Source: Marihabitans asiaticum (lineage in GTDB: Bacteria > Actinomycetota > Actinomycetes > Actinomycetales > Dermatophilaceae). Taken from it: a stretch of DNA of 64,000 nucleotides. Within the stretch, counting starts at the first letter, position 1, and every line of letters begins with the position of its first letter. Location: contig NZ_VIUW01000001.1 in the NCBI RefSeq assembly GCF_007828725.1, positions 620,001 to 684,000 on the forward strand, in the 5' to 3' direction. The notes below the pieces were generated by a model. It saw only the letters and a list, made by a program, of their open reading frames with translations, was not told the DNA's origin and ran no database searches. Position numbers and translations under genes: made by a program. Below are positions 8,317-17,165 of this stretch, piece after piece.

Positions 8317-9147
8317 ATGAACACCGCGCTCGAGGAGTTCCGGCCCTCCGCCGCCGACGAGGCCGCCGCTGCTCCGAGCACGCTCGTCGCGGCCGCCGAG
8401 GTGCCGCGGGTGGTCCTGGCCGTCGATGCCTACGTCCTGGCCTCCCCGCTGCTGCGACTGGCACCCCGCGGTGACGGGCACCCGGTGCTCGTCCTGCCGG
8501 GGCTGCTGGCGGGGGACTGGTCGACGCTGGCGCTGCGCCGGTTCCTGCGCCGTCAGGGCTTCCACCCCTACAAGTGGCACCTGGGGCGCAACGTCGGGCC
8601 GACTGCGGCGGTGCGTGCCGAGCTGCCGGCGGCGATCGAGCGGATCAGCCGCCGCAACCGCTCCACGGTCTCGGTGATCGGCTGGAGCCTCGGCGGCATC
8701 TACGCCCGGGACCTGGCCCACCAGCACCCCGAGCACATCCGTCAGGTGATCACCCTGGCCAGCCCCTACCGCCTGCGCACCCCTGGCCAGTCGCGGGCCC
8801 ACAACGCCTACCACCGCTACTCGCACCTGCACGCCGTCGAGGGGGACCCCGCCCAGGTCACCGGGATGAGCCCGCACCCCCTCAGCGTGCCGTCGACCTC
8901 GATCTACTCACGGATGGACGGGATCGTCGCCTGGCAGCACTGCATCGAGCCCGAGAGCGAGCAGTCCGAGAACCTCCGGGTGCGCTCGAGCCATCTCGGC
9001 ATCGGCTTCGACCCGCACGTGCTCTACGCCATCGCCGACCGGCTGGCGCAGCCCGAGGGGGAGTGGTCCCCCTTCGCCCCGCCGAAGGCGCTCGCTCCGC
9101 TCTTCCCCGCACCCGACAACCCCCACCAGGAGGTCCTCGATGAGTGA
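8317..9147 (+). CDS. Alpha/beta hydrolase (esterase/lipase-like)
   Basis: A 276-residue alpha/beta-fold hydrolase. VLVLPGLLAGDWS forms the oxyanion region and VIGWSLGGIYARDLA carries the nucleophile serine in G-W-S-L-G. A likely acid is in YSRMDGIVAW and the histidine in SSHLGIGFDP. No signal peptide is seen. The ATG at 8317 is preferred because a TACTCA box lies just upstream. It overlaps the next hydrolase by 8 bp and is followed by a WS/DGAT gene, suggesting ester or acylglycerol turnover; the substrate is inferred. Confidence 0.75.
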   Translation: MNTALEEFRPSAADEAAAAPSTLVAAAEVPRVVLAVDAYVLASPLLRLAPRGDGHPVLVLPGLLAGDWSTLALRRFLRRQGFHPYKWHLGRNVGPTAAVRAELPAAIERISRRNRSTVSVIGWSLGGIYARDLAHQHPEHIRQVITLASPYRLRTPGQSRAHNAYHRYSHLHAVEGDPAQVTGMSPHPLSVPSTSIYSRMDGIVAWQHCIEPESEQSENLRVRSSHLGIGFDPHVLYAIADRLAQPEGEWSPFAPPKALAPLFPAPDNPHQEVLDE

Positions 9148-10105
9148 CGCCGCAGCACAGCCCGACCAGCAGCAGGAGGTCGGCCGGCAGGGCATGGGGC
9201 TCGCCGAGCCCTGGGGCGGGGTCAGCCGCACCGTCGACCTGGACGGGAATGTCCACTACGTCGAGTGGGAGGGGCCGAAGGGGGCGCCCGCGGTCGTCCT
9301 CGTGCACGGCCTGGGTGGCAGCCACCTGAACTGGGTCCTCCTCGGCGAGCGGCTATCCCGGCGCTACCGGGTGCTGGCCCCGGACCTGGTGGGTTTCGGC
9401 CTGACCCGCGCGGTCGACGAGAGGTCGGCCTCGGTGCGGCACAACGCCAAGCTGGTCCGTCGCTTCCTCGACGAGGTCGTCGGTGACGACGTCATCCTCG
9501 TGGGTAACTCCATGGGCGGGCTCATCTCCTCGATGGTGGCCAGCCGGTCCGGCGACGGCATCCGGGGTGTGGTGCTCATCGCCCCGGCGCTGGCCGCACC
9601 GAAGAGCCGGCCCGGTGACGCGGCCAAGAGCCTGCTCACGCTGGTCAGCTCGCCCGTGCGCCGGTCGGTGCGCCAGCGCCTGGGGCGCTCGGTCACCGTG
9701 GCCGGCGAGGTGGAGTTCACGCTGCGGCTGTGCGTCGCCCGCTGGGAGCTCATGGACCGCGACGTGCTCGAGGCCCACGTCGACCTCGCCCACGCCCAGC
9801 TGTCCTTCCGGGAGAAACCCCGCGCCTTCCGGGAGGCCGGGCAGACGATGATCTCCGCGCTCGCCCGGCACAGCGTCACCGCCGCCCGGCTGGCCGGCAT
9901 CGACGTGCCGGTGCTGCTGATCCAAGGCACCCACGACCGGCTGGTGCCCGTCTCGGCCGCGCGCTGGGCGGCCAGGCTCAACGAGGACTGGACCTACCTC
10001 GAGATGCCCGGCGTCGGTCACGTGCCGATGATCGAGGTCCCCGACGAGACGATGGACGCGATCACCGACTGGGCGGCCGTCGAGCTCGAGGACCAGTCCG
10101 GCTGA
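9140..10105 (+). CDS. Alpha/beta hydrolase
   Basis: A 321-residue alpha/beta hydrolase with the full set of landmarks: oxyanion HGLGGSHLNW, nucleophile serine in VGNSMGGLISS, acid in IQGTHDRLVPV, and histidine in PGVGHVPMIE. About 40 charged or polar residues precede the fold. It begins inside the last codons of the preceding hydrolase, so the two are co-translated. With the acyltransferase downstream it may act on acylglycerols or wax esters. Confidence 0.8.
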   Translation: MSDAAAQPDQQQEVGRQGMGLAEPWGGVSRTVDLDGNVHYVEWEGPKGAPAVVLVHGLGGSHLNWVLLGERLSRRYRVLAPDLVGFGLTRAVDERSASVRHNAKLVRRFLDEVVGDDVILVGNSMGGLISSMVASRSGDGIRGVVLIAPALAAPKSRPGDAAKSLLTLVSSPVRRSVRQRLGRSVTVAGEVEFTLRLCVARWELMDRDVLEAHVDLAHAQLSFREKPRAFREAGQTMISALARHSVTAARLAGIDVPVLLIQGTHDRLVPVSAARWAARLNEDWTYLEMPGVGHVPMIEVPDETMDAITDWAAVELEDQSG

Positions 10106-10158
10106 CCACACCTGCGGCCGCACCACCCCTGCGGCCTCGTACGCGAAGGACGTGAGAC

Positions 10159-11619
10159 ATGGACATCTCCTCTCCCGGCCCCATCCAGCTGCCCGGGCTG
10201 GACAGCGCCTTCCTCGGGCTGGAGGCCGACCGGCAGTCCGGCCACGTGGCCAGCCTGGTCATCCTCGACACGACGGACATGGACGTCCCCTTCGACCTCG
10301 CGCACTACCGGGCGCTGGTGGCCGAGCGACTCCCGCGGATGGGCCACTTCCGCAAGCGGCTCAAGCACGTCCCCTTCGGCCTGGACCGCCCCTACTGGGT
10401 CGACGACGTCCACTTCGACCTCGACTACCACGTCCGGGAGCTGGGGCTGCCGCGCCCCGGGACGATGGAGGTGCTGCTCGACTCGGTCGCCCGCGTGCAC
10501 GAGCGCCCGCTGGACATGAGCCGCCCCCTGTGGGAGGCCTACATCATCAGCGGTCTCCCCGACGGGCGGGTGGCGATCTACACCAAGGTGCACCACGCCG
10601 TCATCGACGGCGCGACGGGGGTCGAGCTGCTCACCGCCATGGTCGACCTCGAGCCCGGGATCATGCCCGGTGAGCCGACGCCGTTCGAGCCGCGCCGCGA
10701 GCCCTCCGCAGCCAGGCTGCTGGGCAGGGCAGCCCTCGACCTCACCTCACGCCCCGCTGACATGGTGCGCCTCGGACGCTCGGCGCTGGCCTACCTGCCA
10801 GCTCTCGCCTTCCAGGCCGCGCCGAAGATCACCCGGGCGCTCGACCCGGGCGACGAGCTCGACAGCGCGGCCACCCCCCTTCGCGCCCCTGCGACCCCCT
10901 TCAACGACAAGATCAGCGCCCAGCGCAAGATCGCCCTGACCCGACTGCCGCTGGACGACCTGCGCACGATCAAGAACGCTGCCGGGGTCTCGATCAACGA
11001 CGTCGTCATCGCGCTGACCGCCGCCGCCGTACGGGACTGGCTCGAGCGGCAGGGCTGCGCGGTGAACGAGCCGCTGGTCTCGATGGTGCCGGTGGCGCTC
11101 GCGGCGGACCGCTCCAGCGGGGCGGGCAACTCGGTGACCGCGATGTTCACGCCCCTGCCGATCCACCTCGACGACCCGCTCGACCGGCTGCAGTCCGCGC
11201 ACGCGACGAGCTCGGCCGCCAAGAGCCACGGCGTCGCGATCCCCAAGGAGCTCTACGAGGGCGGGATCCAGCTCACGCCGCCCATGCTGCTGCGGCGCGG
11301 GATGCGCGCGGTCTTCGACCTCGGGCTCATGCGGCGCTTCCGCAGCTTCAACCTTGTGCTCTCCAACATCCCCGGCCCGGACATCACCGTCTACCTGGGC
11401 GGGGCCAGGCTGGAGACGGTCTACCCGCTCTCGATCATCGTCGACGGCGTCGGGCTCAACATCACGCTGCAGGGCTTCGGCAAGCACCTGGGCGTCGGCA
11501 TCGTCGCCTGCCGCCGTGCGATGCCCGACGTGCAGAGCCTCGCCGACCGGATGCTCGAGGAGGTCGAGGTGCTGCTCAGCGCCGTCGGTGAGAGCGCGGG
11601 CGGAGCAGGTCGCGGCTGA
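10159..11619 (+). CDS. Wax ester synthase / diacylglycerol acyltransferase (WS/DGAT)
   Basis: A 486-residue bifunctional acyltransferase of the actinobacterial WS/DGAT family, joining acyl-CoA to diacylglycerol or a fatty alcohol to make storage lipid. The active-site HHxxxDG motif is intact as H145-H146-A-V-I-D150-G151. The second half has the family's N-D-V-V block in SINDVVIALTAAAVRDWL and the NIPGPDITVYLGGARL segment near the C-terminus. The 3' end overlaps the convergent acyl-CoA dehydrogenase gene by 44 bp, so no terminator fits between them. Confidence 0.88.
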   Translation: MDISSPGPIQLPGLDSAFLGLEADRQSGHVASLVILDTTDMDVPFDLAHYRALVAERLPRMGHFRKRLKHVPFGLDRPYWVDDVHFDLDYHVRELGLPRPGTMEVLLDSVARVHERPLDMSRPLWEAYIISGLPDGRVAIYTKVHHAVIDGATGVELLTAMVDLEPGIMPGEPTPFEPRREPSAARLLGRAALDLTSRPADMVRLGRSALAYLPALAFQAAPKITRALDPGDELDSAATPLRAPATPFNDKISAQRKIALTRLPLDDLRTIKNAAGVSINDVVIALTAAAVRDWLERQGCAVNEPLVSMVPVALAADRSSGAGNSVTAMFTPLPIHLDDPLDRLQSAHATSSAAKSHGVAIPKELYEGGIQLTPPMLLRRGMRAVFDLGLMRRFRSFNLVLSNIPGPDITVYLGGARLETVYPLSIIVDGVGLNITLQGFGKHLGVGIVACRRAMPDVQSLADRMLEEVEVLLSAVGESAGGAGRG

Positions 11620-12751
11620 TCACAAGTCGCTGGATCTGGTTGGTGCCCTCGAAGATCTGGGTGATCTTGGCCTCGCGGAAGTAGCGCTCGGCGGGGAAGT
11701 CCGCGGTGTAGCCGGCGCCACCGAGGACCTGGACGGCGTCGGTGGTCACGCGCATCGCCGCGTCGGTCGCGACGAGCTTGGCGACCGCGGCCTGGCGGGA
11801 GAAGGCCCGGCCGGCGTCCTTCAGGCGGGCCGCGTGCAGGTACGTGGCGCGGGCCGAGGTCACGGCGGCCTCGAGGTCGGCCAGCATGAAGGCCAGGCCC
11901 TGGTTCTCGCCGATCGTTCGGCCGAACTGCTCACGCTCGGTGGCGTAGCCCGCGGCCAGGTCCAGCGCCGCCTGGGCCAGCCCGGTGGCGGCGGCGGCGA
12001 TGCCGAGACGACCCGAGTCCAGCGCCGCCATGGCGATGCTCATGCCCTGGCCGACCTCGCCGATCCGGCGGTCGTCGCTGACCGGCACGTCCTCGAAGAA
12101 CACCTCGCGCACCGTGTCGCCGTGCAGGCCCATCTTCTTCTCCGGCGGCGCGAAGTCCAGGCCCTCGGCGTCCGCGGGCACGACGAAGCAGCTCACCCCC
12201 TTCGCCCCGTCGTCGCTGGTGCGGGCGAAGGTGGTGTAGAAGTCGGCGTGGCCGGCATGGCTGATCCACGCCTTGCGGCCCTTGAGCCGCCAGCCATCGC
12301 CGTCGCAGGTGGCCCGGGTGGCCATGGCCGCGACGTCCGAGCCGGCCTGCGGCTCGGAGAGGCAGTACGCGCCCAGCTGGTCGCCGGAGAGCATGCCCGG
12401 CAGCAGCGTCGCCTGCTGCTCGGGGCTGGCGAAGGTGGCCACGGGGAAGCAGGTCAGCGAGTGCACCGAGGTGCCGACCGCGACCGACATCCATGCCGAG
12501 GCGATCTCCTCGATCACCTGGAGGTAGACCTCGTAGGGCTGGCCCCCACCCCCGTGCTCCTCGGGGAAGGGCAGCGAGAGCAGGCCGGCCTGACCCAGCT
12601 CGGCGAAGACCTCGCGGGGGAAGACTTCGCCGCCCTCGGCCTGGCGTTCGACCTCGTCGACCTTCGGGCGCAGGGAGCGGTCGCAGATCGTGCGGGTCAG
12701 CTCGATGAGATCCTCACCGATCTCTGTGGGCATCAGCCGGGTTGCGGGCAT
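11576..12751 (-). CDS. Acyl-CoA dehydrogenase
   Basis: A 391-residue FAD enzyme that introduces the alpha-beta double bond in acyl-CoA during beta-oxidation. FAD-binding motifs are clear: AYCLSEPQAGSDVAAM and KAWISHAGHADFY in the middle, TEREQFGRTIGENQ later, and the catalytic-base region QIFEGTNQIQRLVIS near the C-terminus, where the glutamate of EGTN acts. The ATG at 12751 is chosen because TAGAGT lies 7 nt upstream. It converges on and overlaps the WS/DGAT gene, so storage-lipid synthesis and breakdown genes face each other. Confidence 0.88.
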   Translation of the reverse strand: MPATRLMPTEIGEDLIELTRTICDRSLRPKVDEVERQAEGGEVFPREVFAELGQAGLLSLPFPEEHGGGGQPYEVYLQVIEEIASAWMSVAVGTSVHSLTCFPVATFASPEQQATLLPGMLSGDQLGAYCLSEPQAGSDVAAMATRATCDGDGWRLKGRKAWISHAGHADFYTTFARTSDDGAKGVSCFVVPADAEGLDFAPPEKKMGLHGDTVREVFFEDVPVSDDRRIGEVGQGMSIAMAALDSGRLGIAAAATGLAQAALDLAAGYATEREQFGRTIGENQGLAFMLADLEAAVTSARATYLHAARLKDAGRAFSRQAAVAKLVATDAAMRVTTDAVQVLGGAGYTADFPAERYFREAKITQIFEGTNQIQRLVISRDLLRPRSHRRR

Positions 12752-12758
12752 GAACGGC

Positions 12759-12764
12759 ACTCTA
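12759..12764 (-). promoter_or_regulatory. -10 box of the acyl-CoA dehydrogenase gene
   Basis: TAGAGT on the minus strand, 7 nt before the ATG at 12751; leaderless arrangement. Confidence 0.55.
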
Positions 12765-12785
12765 ACGAGCGCGGGCTGTGGTGGC

Positions 12786-13934
12786 ATGGGCCATGTGCAT
12801 CGCCGATCAGCCCTGACCTCGTGCCTCGCAGCCGTGGCGCTCGCCCTGTCCGCGTGCAGCGGGGGCGTCGACGCCCCGAGCGGGACATCGGATGCTCAGA
12901 CCGGTTCGACCGGTGCGTCCTCGGCGACGTCGTCCTCGCAGAGGCAGGCCTCGACGGTGACGGGAGCACCGAAGGGTCTCGCGGACGTGGTCGGCGACCG
13001 GTACGGCGGGGCCGCGGTCACCGGCAAGGCCGAGACGGGGCGTTGGCGCGGTGCCAAGGTCGCCGTGGTGACCGGGACCGGGGAGCAGGACGGCGACGTG
13101 ACGCTCGCGGTGCGGGCGAAGGGGGAGGACTGGCGGGTCGTCGGCGGCTGGTGGCCCAGCCTCGGGAAGGCGAAGGGGGCGCAGAGCCTGGGCGGGCGCA
13201 CCCACGTCCTCGTCGTCGGGTCGGACGCCCGGCCGGGTGAGCCGGCGGACCGCTCTCGCGCCGACGCGATCCAGCTGCTGGGAGTGGACGGCGAGGGCGG
13301 AGCGGGACTGATGGGCTTCGCCCGCGACCTGTGGGTGCCGATCCCCGGTCACGGCCAGGGCAAGCTCAACGCGGCCCTGGTGTACGGGGGGCCCGACGCC
13401 CAGGTCGCGGCGGTCGAGCAGGTGAGCGGGATCGAGCCTGCCGGCTATGTCGTCACCGGGTTCAGCGGGTTTACCAAGATCGTCGACGAGCTCGGCGGGC
13501 TGTCCTTCGACGCTCCGCGAGCCCTGGACAGCCACCTCCCGGGTGGTCAGATCCCGGAGGGGGAGAGCACCCTGAGCGGGAAGGAGGCGCTCTCCTGGGC
13601 GCGCGAGCGCAAGACCCTGCCCGGGGGTGACTTCGACCGGTCGCGCAACCAGGGGCTGCTCATCGCGGCGGCCGCGCTGCAGGCCCGGATGGCAGGTCCG
13701 CAGGTGATCCCGGAGGCGATGACGGTCATCGACAAGCACGCGACCTCGAACCTCTCGGCCGAGGAGATGCTGCTCTTCAGCGCGGCCTTCTTCAAGGTGT
13801 CACCGACCAAGGTGGGGCACACCGTGGCCAAGGGGCCGGTCGGCACGGCCGGCGGCGGTCAGTCGGTGGTCTTCCTCGGCGACGAGGCGAAGGCGTCCCT
13901 ACGCGACTTCGCCGACGGGCGCCTCGGCGGCTGA
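12786..13934 (+). CDS. LCP (LytR-CpsA-Psr)-like lipoprotein
   Basis: A 382-residue exported protein. The N-terminus has a basic start, a hydrophobic core and a lipobox ending LSAC, so it should be lipid-anchored outside the membrane. After a Ser/Thr/Ala-rich linker, an LCP-like domain follows: VLVVGSDARPGEPADRSRAD, then DLWVPIPGHGQGKLNAAL, and the RSRNQGLLIAA block containing the conserved arginines. LCP enzymes attach polymers to peptidoglycan. A lipoprotein form is unusual, since most LCP proteins have an N-terminal membrane helix. An alternative ATG at 12750 would add 12 residues. Confidence 0.65.
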   Translation: MGHVHRRSALTSCLAAVALALSACSGGVDAPSGTSDAQTGSTGASSATSSSQRQASTVTGAPKGLADVVGDRYGGAAVTGKAETGRWRGAKVAVVTGTGEQDGDVTLAVRAKGEDWRVVGGWWPSLGKAKGAQSLGGRTHVLVVGSDARPGEPADRSRADAIQLLGVDGEGGAGLMGFARDLWVPIPGHGQGKLNAALVYGGPDAQVAAVEQVSGIEPAGYVVTGFSGFTKIVDELGGLSFDAPRALDSHLPGGQIPEGESTLSGKEALSWARERKTLPGGDFDRSRNQGLLIAAAALQARMAGPQVIPEAMTVIDKHATSNLSAEEMLLFSAAFFKVSPTKVGHTVAKGPVGTAGGGQSVVFLGDEAKASLRDFADGRLGG

Positions 13935-13938
13935 GCCG

Positions 13939-14028
13939 CACCTGCCACGGCGAATACCCAGATCCCTCGCCCCTGCCAAGGCAGGTACCCAGGTCCGGCC
14001 AGATCCTCGCACCTGCCTTGGCAGGTGC
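13939..14028. repeat. Palindromic repeat cluster, CACCTGCCAAGGCAGGT family
   Basis: Three CCTGCC-type units follow each other between the convergent LCP and SGNH genes: CACCTGCCACGG, then a CCTGCCAAGGCAGG palindrome (13972-13985), then a 20-bp GCACCTGCC-TT-GGCAGGTGC palindrome (14009-14028). The spacers are alike: ATACCCAGATCCCTCGC against TACCCAGGTCCGGCCAGATCCTCGC. Related copies lie at 35438 and, inside a gene, at 61985. Probably also serves as a terminator. Confidence 0.65.
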
Positions 14029-14033
14029 GTTCG

Positions 14034-14864
14034 TCACGCGTGGGCGAAGGGGAGCTCGCCGGGGGCCAGCGGGGAGAGCTCGGGCCGCTTCGCGGTGATC
14101 GAGTCACCCGAGGACCGTCCGGTCATCCGCCGGTGCACCCACGGACCGGCATGCGTGCGAGCCCACCGGGCGTGCGTGCCGAGACGCTCGACCCGCGGCC
14201 GCAGGGGTTCCGGCTCGAGCGGGGTGGTCCAGTCGGTCCGGTCGGTGTCCAGTCCGAGGGCGTCGAGCGCGGCCAGCGCCACCCGGCGGTGCCCCTCCGG
14301 CGAGAGGTGGATCCGGTCCTCGGACCACATCCGCCAGTCCTGCAGCGAGCGCATCGACCAGAGGTTGAGCACGTGCGCGCCGTGGCGCTGGGCGATGGAG
14401 AAGAGGTTGGCGGTGTGCACCGCGTGGCGCGGGCGAAGGGAGGCGAGCAGCCCCGCCTTGGCCGGGTCGGTCGGGGTGGCGAGGAGCACGTCGGCGCCGG
14501 TGGCGCGGGCGCGCTCGACGGCGCCCTCGATCCGGTCGGCGAGAGCCTCGAGGTCGACATTGGGGCGCAGGATGTCGTTGCCGCCCCCGACGATCGAGAC
14601 GAGGTCGGCGCCCATCGGCAGCGCCTCGTCGAGCTGGCGGCCGACGACGTCGTCGAGCTTGCGCCCGCGCACCGCCAGGTTCGCGTAGCGGAAGGGGGCC
14701 TGACCCCCTTCGCTCTCCAGCCGGCGCGCCAACGCGTCGGCGAGCCGGTCGGCCCAGCCCAGGTACCGGTCCGCCTGCCGCGGGTCCGGCTCGGACATCC
14801 CTTCGCTGAAGGAGTCGCCCACGGCGACGTACGAGGTCCACAGGCGGGGCGGCGCGTGACTCAT
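14034..14864 (-). CDS. SGNH/GDSL hydrolase
   Basis: A 276-residue SGNH-fold esterase or lipase-like hydrolase. Block I is [12 protein letters not shown] with the nucleophile serine, block III is [10 protein letters not shown], and block V is near [16 protein letters not shown] with the Asp and His. No signal peptide is evident, so it may act in the cytosol. The ATG at 14864 overlaps the ung stop (ATGA), making the two a coupled pair. The substrate is unknown. The basic C-terminal tail beyond the fold is variable in such proteins. Confidence 0.8.
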   Translation of the reverse strand: MSHAPPRLWTSYVAVGDSFSEGMSEPDPRQADRYLGWADRLADALARRLESEGGQAPFRYANLAVRGRKLDDVVGRQLDEALPMGADLVSIVGGGNDILRPNVDLEALADRIEGAVERARATGADVLLATPTDPAKAGLLASLRPRHAVHTANLFSIAQRHGAHVLNLWSMRSLQDWRMWSEDRIHLSPEGHRRVALAALDALGLDTDRTDWTTPLEPEPLRPRVERLGTHARWARTHAGPWVHRRMTGRSSGDSITAKRPELSPLAPGELPFAHA

Positions 14865-15538
14865 GGCAGCCTCCAGTCGATCGGGTCGGCGCCCTGCTCG
14901 GTGAGCAGGGCGTTGGCGCGGGAGAAGGGGCGGCTGCCGAAGAAGCCGCCGCTCGCGGAGAGGGGAGAGGGGTGCGCGGACTCGATCCGCGGCACGTCGC
15001 GCAGGGTGGGTGCGAGCGAGCGGGCCTTGGCGCCCCAGAGGATCGCGACGAGCGGACCGCCGCGCTCGGCGAGCACCTCGATGGCCCGGTCGGTGACCTC
15101 CTCCCAGCCCTTGCCCGCGTGGCTGCCGGGGCTGCCGGGGCGCACGGTGAGGCTGCGGTTGAGCAGCATGACGCCCTGCTCGGCCCAGCGGGTGAGGTCG
15201 CCGGTGCTGGGCATCGGGGCGCCGGTGTCGGTGGTCAGCTCGCGGAAGATGTTGGTCAGCGACTTCGGCAGCGGGCGGACGTCGCCGGCGACGGCGAAGG
15301 AGAGCCCGATCGGGTGCCCCGGGGTGGGGTAGGGGTCCTGGCCGACGACGAGGACGCGGACGTCCTCCAGCGGGATGGTGAAGGCGCGCAGGATGTGCTC
15401 GCCGGCTGGCAGGTAGCCGCGCCCTGCCGCGACCTCGGCGCGGAGGAACTCGCCCATGCGCGTGATGGTCGGAGTGACCGGCTCGAGCGCCTCTGCCCAC
15501 GAGGGGTGGATCAGCTCGGTCAGGGGTCGGGCAGCCAC
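14861..15538 (-). CDS. ung: Uracil-DNA glycosylase, family 1
   Basis: A 225-residue family-1 UDG that removes uracil from DNA and starts base-excision repair. The water-activating motif [16 protein letters not shown] and the DNA-intercalation motif [18 protein letters not shown] are intact, and the uracil pocket asparagine is in MLLNRSLTV. The start is a GTG. A hairpin repeat precedes it. The downstream SGNH gene is translationally coupled, though no functional link is known. Confidence 0.95.
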   Translation of the reverse strand: MAARPLTELIHPSWAEALEPVTPTITRMGEFLRAEVAAGRGYLPAGEHILRAFTIPLEDVRVLVVGQDPYPTPGHPIGLSFAVAGDVRPLPKSLTNIFRELTTDTGAPMPSTGDLTRWAEQGVMLLNRSLTVRPGSPGSHAGKGWEEVTDRAIEVLAERGGPLVAILWGAKARSLAPTLRDVPRIESAHPSPLSASGGFFGSRPFSRANALLTEQGADPIDWRLP

Positions 15539-15554
15539 CCCGGCACGCTACCGA

Positions 15555-15609
15555 AGTGCTGCATGCAGCATTTCGTCGGCGGTGCAGCACATGTCTGTGC
15601 TGCACCGAC
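15555..15609. repeat. Double hairpin repeat, GTGCTGCATGCAGCA family
   Basis: A 14-bp palindrome TGCTGCATGCAGCA is followed by a second hairpin with arms GTCGG..GTGCAGCACA and TGTGCTGCACCGAC. The same pair of elements, in a different order, occurs at 45402-45470, and a diverged form at 37870-37945. It lies between the small helical protein gene and ung. Confidence 0.6.
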
Positions 15610-15654
15610 AAGGACGTGGTGGTCGGTCGGGCCTGTCCGCGTGGTCGACCGGTC

Positions 15655-15903
15655 TCAGGCGGTGACGCCGGTCGCTGGCCGTGGCGCACCGGCGATCTCG
15701 TGCAGCCGGTCCTTGACCGCGTGCTCGACGAGGGCGCCGAGGAACTCAGGGTGCTGGTGCGTCTCGCCGGACTCGTGGGCCAGGCGCTCGTGCTCGGTCT
15801 GGACCATCGCCTCGATCCGCTCGCAGGCCAGCTCGGGGTAGCGGCGGCACAGGTCACTGGCGATGTTGGTCATGACGTGCTCGACGGTGATCGGCTGGAG
15901 CAT
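15655..15903 (-). CDS. Small helical protein of unknown function
   Basis: An 82-residue protein starting at an ATG preceded by GAGGAGGG. The sequence (HVMTNIASDLCRRYPELA, then CERIEAMVQTEHERL) predicts three helices and resembles short actinobacterial three-helix-bundle proteins. There is no signal peptide, membrane segment or catalytic motif. Genes on both sides lie on the same strand but are separated by repeats, so it is probably transcribed alone. I do not recognise a function. Confidence 0.55.
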   Translation of the reverse strand: MLQPITVEHVMTNIASDLCRRYPELACERIEAMVQTEHERLAHESGETHQHPEFLGALVEHAVKDRLHEIAGAPRPATGVTA

Positions 15904-16015
15904 GCGCCCTCCTCGGTTCTGAGTGAACAGAAGGTTAACACCGCATGGCCGCTCGGGGTCGGAGTTGCGTGCGGCGAGCCCGGTGCCTGTCGCCCAGCTG
16001 GGGTGCGAAGGGGGT

Positions 16016-16052
16016 GACCGTTCGTCTGAGGCTCCCCGGGGATCTGCGAAGG
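16016..16052 (+). repeat. 37-bp dispersed repeat, copy 1
   Basis: A 37-bp unit starting GACCGTTCGTCTGAGG, holding CCCCGGGG in its centre and ending CTGCGAAGG. It differs at one base from the two copies at 35463 and 35508. It lies between the acr3 3' end and the small helical protein gene. Confidence 0.75.
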
Positions 16053-16073
16053 CGTGGGGTCGGGGAAGCTCGG

Positions 16074-17165
16074 TCAGGAGATCTCCTGGTCGAGCGGGCT
16101 GGGGTGGGGGTAGCGGTCGCGCAGGGCGAGCGATACGTAGACGAGGCCGACGAGCACGGGCACCTCGATGAGCGGGCCGACGACACCGGCGAGCGCCTGG
16201 CCGGAGGTGACGCCGAAGGTGGCGACCGCGACGGCGATGGCGAGCTCGAAGTTGTTGCCGGCGGCGGTGAAGGCGAGCGTGGTCGTGCGCTCGTAGGTCA
16301 TGCCGATCGCCTTGCCCAGCAGGTAACCCCCGCCCCACATCAGCGCGAAGTAGACCAGCAGCGGGAGCGCGATGCGCGCGACGTCGAGCGGCTTGCTCGT
16401 GATCGCCTCACCCTGGAGCGCGAAGAGCAGGACGATCGTGAAGAGCAGCCCGAGCAGGGCGAAGGGGGAGATCCGCGGTAGGAAGGTGCCCTCGTACCAA
16501 GGGCGACCCTTCACCCCTTCGCCGATCCGCCGGGAGAGGTACCCGGCCAGCAGGGGGATGCCGAGGAAGATCAGGACCGACTTGGCGATGTCCCCGAAGG
16601 AGACGTCCAGGGCGGTCTGCTCCAGGCCCAGCCAGCCGGGCAGCACGGAGAGGTAGAACCAGCCGAGGGCGGCGAAGGCGATGATCTGGAAGATCGAGTT
16701 CAGCGCGACGAGCACCGCGGCCGCCTCGCGGTCCCCGCACGCCAGGTCGTTCCAGATGATCACCATGGCGATGCAGCGGGCCAGGCCGACGATGATCAGG
16801 CCGGTGCGATACTCGGGCAGGTCGGGCAGGAAGACCCAGGCGAGGGCGAACATCACCGCCGGGCCGACCACCCAGTTCAGCACCAGCGAGGAGACCATCA
16901 TCGGCTTGTCGGTGGTGACCGTGCCGAGCCGGTCGTAGCGCACCTTGGCCAGCGGGGGGTACATCATGACGAGCAGCCCGAGCGCGATCGGCAGCGAGAT
17001 GCCGTCCAGCTGCACCGCCTCGAGCGCCTCGGCCAGCCCCGGCACCAGGCGACCGAGAGCGATCCCGAGCACCATGGCCAGCCCGATCCACAGCGGCAGG
17101 AACCGGTCGAGGGTGGACAGCCTGCCGACGACGGGAGGGTGGTCGGTCGCGGCAGTGGTGGTCAT
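16074..17165 (-). CDS. acr3: Arsenite efflux transporter, ACR3 family
   Basis: A 363-residue membrane protein with about ten hydrophobic segments. ACR3 hallmarks are visible: the PLWIGLAMVLGIALGR opening, the ARCIAMVIIWNDLACGD block whose cysteine is essential in characterised members, and a late TAAGNNFELAIAVA segment. It exports As(III) and Sb(III) using the proton gradient. It overlaps arsI by 4 bp and is divergent from arsR across a short operator region, so it is expected to be arsenite-inducible. Confidence 0.92.
   Translation of the reverse strand: MTTTAATDHPPVVGRLSTLDRFLPLWIGLAMVLGIALGRLVPGLAEALEAVQLDGISLPIALGLLVMMYPPLAKVRYDRLGTVTTDKPMMVSSLVLNWVVGPAVMFALAWVFLPDLPEYRTGLIIVGLARCIAMVIIWNDLACGDREAAAVLVALNSIFQIIAFAALGWFYLSVLPGWLGLEQTALDVSFGDIAKSVLIFLGIPLLAGYLSRRIGEGVKGRPWYEGTFLPRISPFALLGLLFTIVLLFALQGEAITSKPLDVARIALPLLVYFALMWGGGYLLGKAIGMTYERTTTLAFTAAGNNFELAIAVAVATFGVTSGQALAGVVGPLIEVPVLVGLVYVSLALRDRYPHPSPLDQEIS

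Noticed and set aside
14034-15857. A 607-codon open frame on the minus strand
   Set aside because: Only its last 277 codons (SGNH hydrolase from ATG 14864) are coding. The rest runs antisense-frame through ung and gives an Arg/Pro/Ala-rich product without homology signs.
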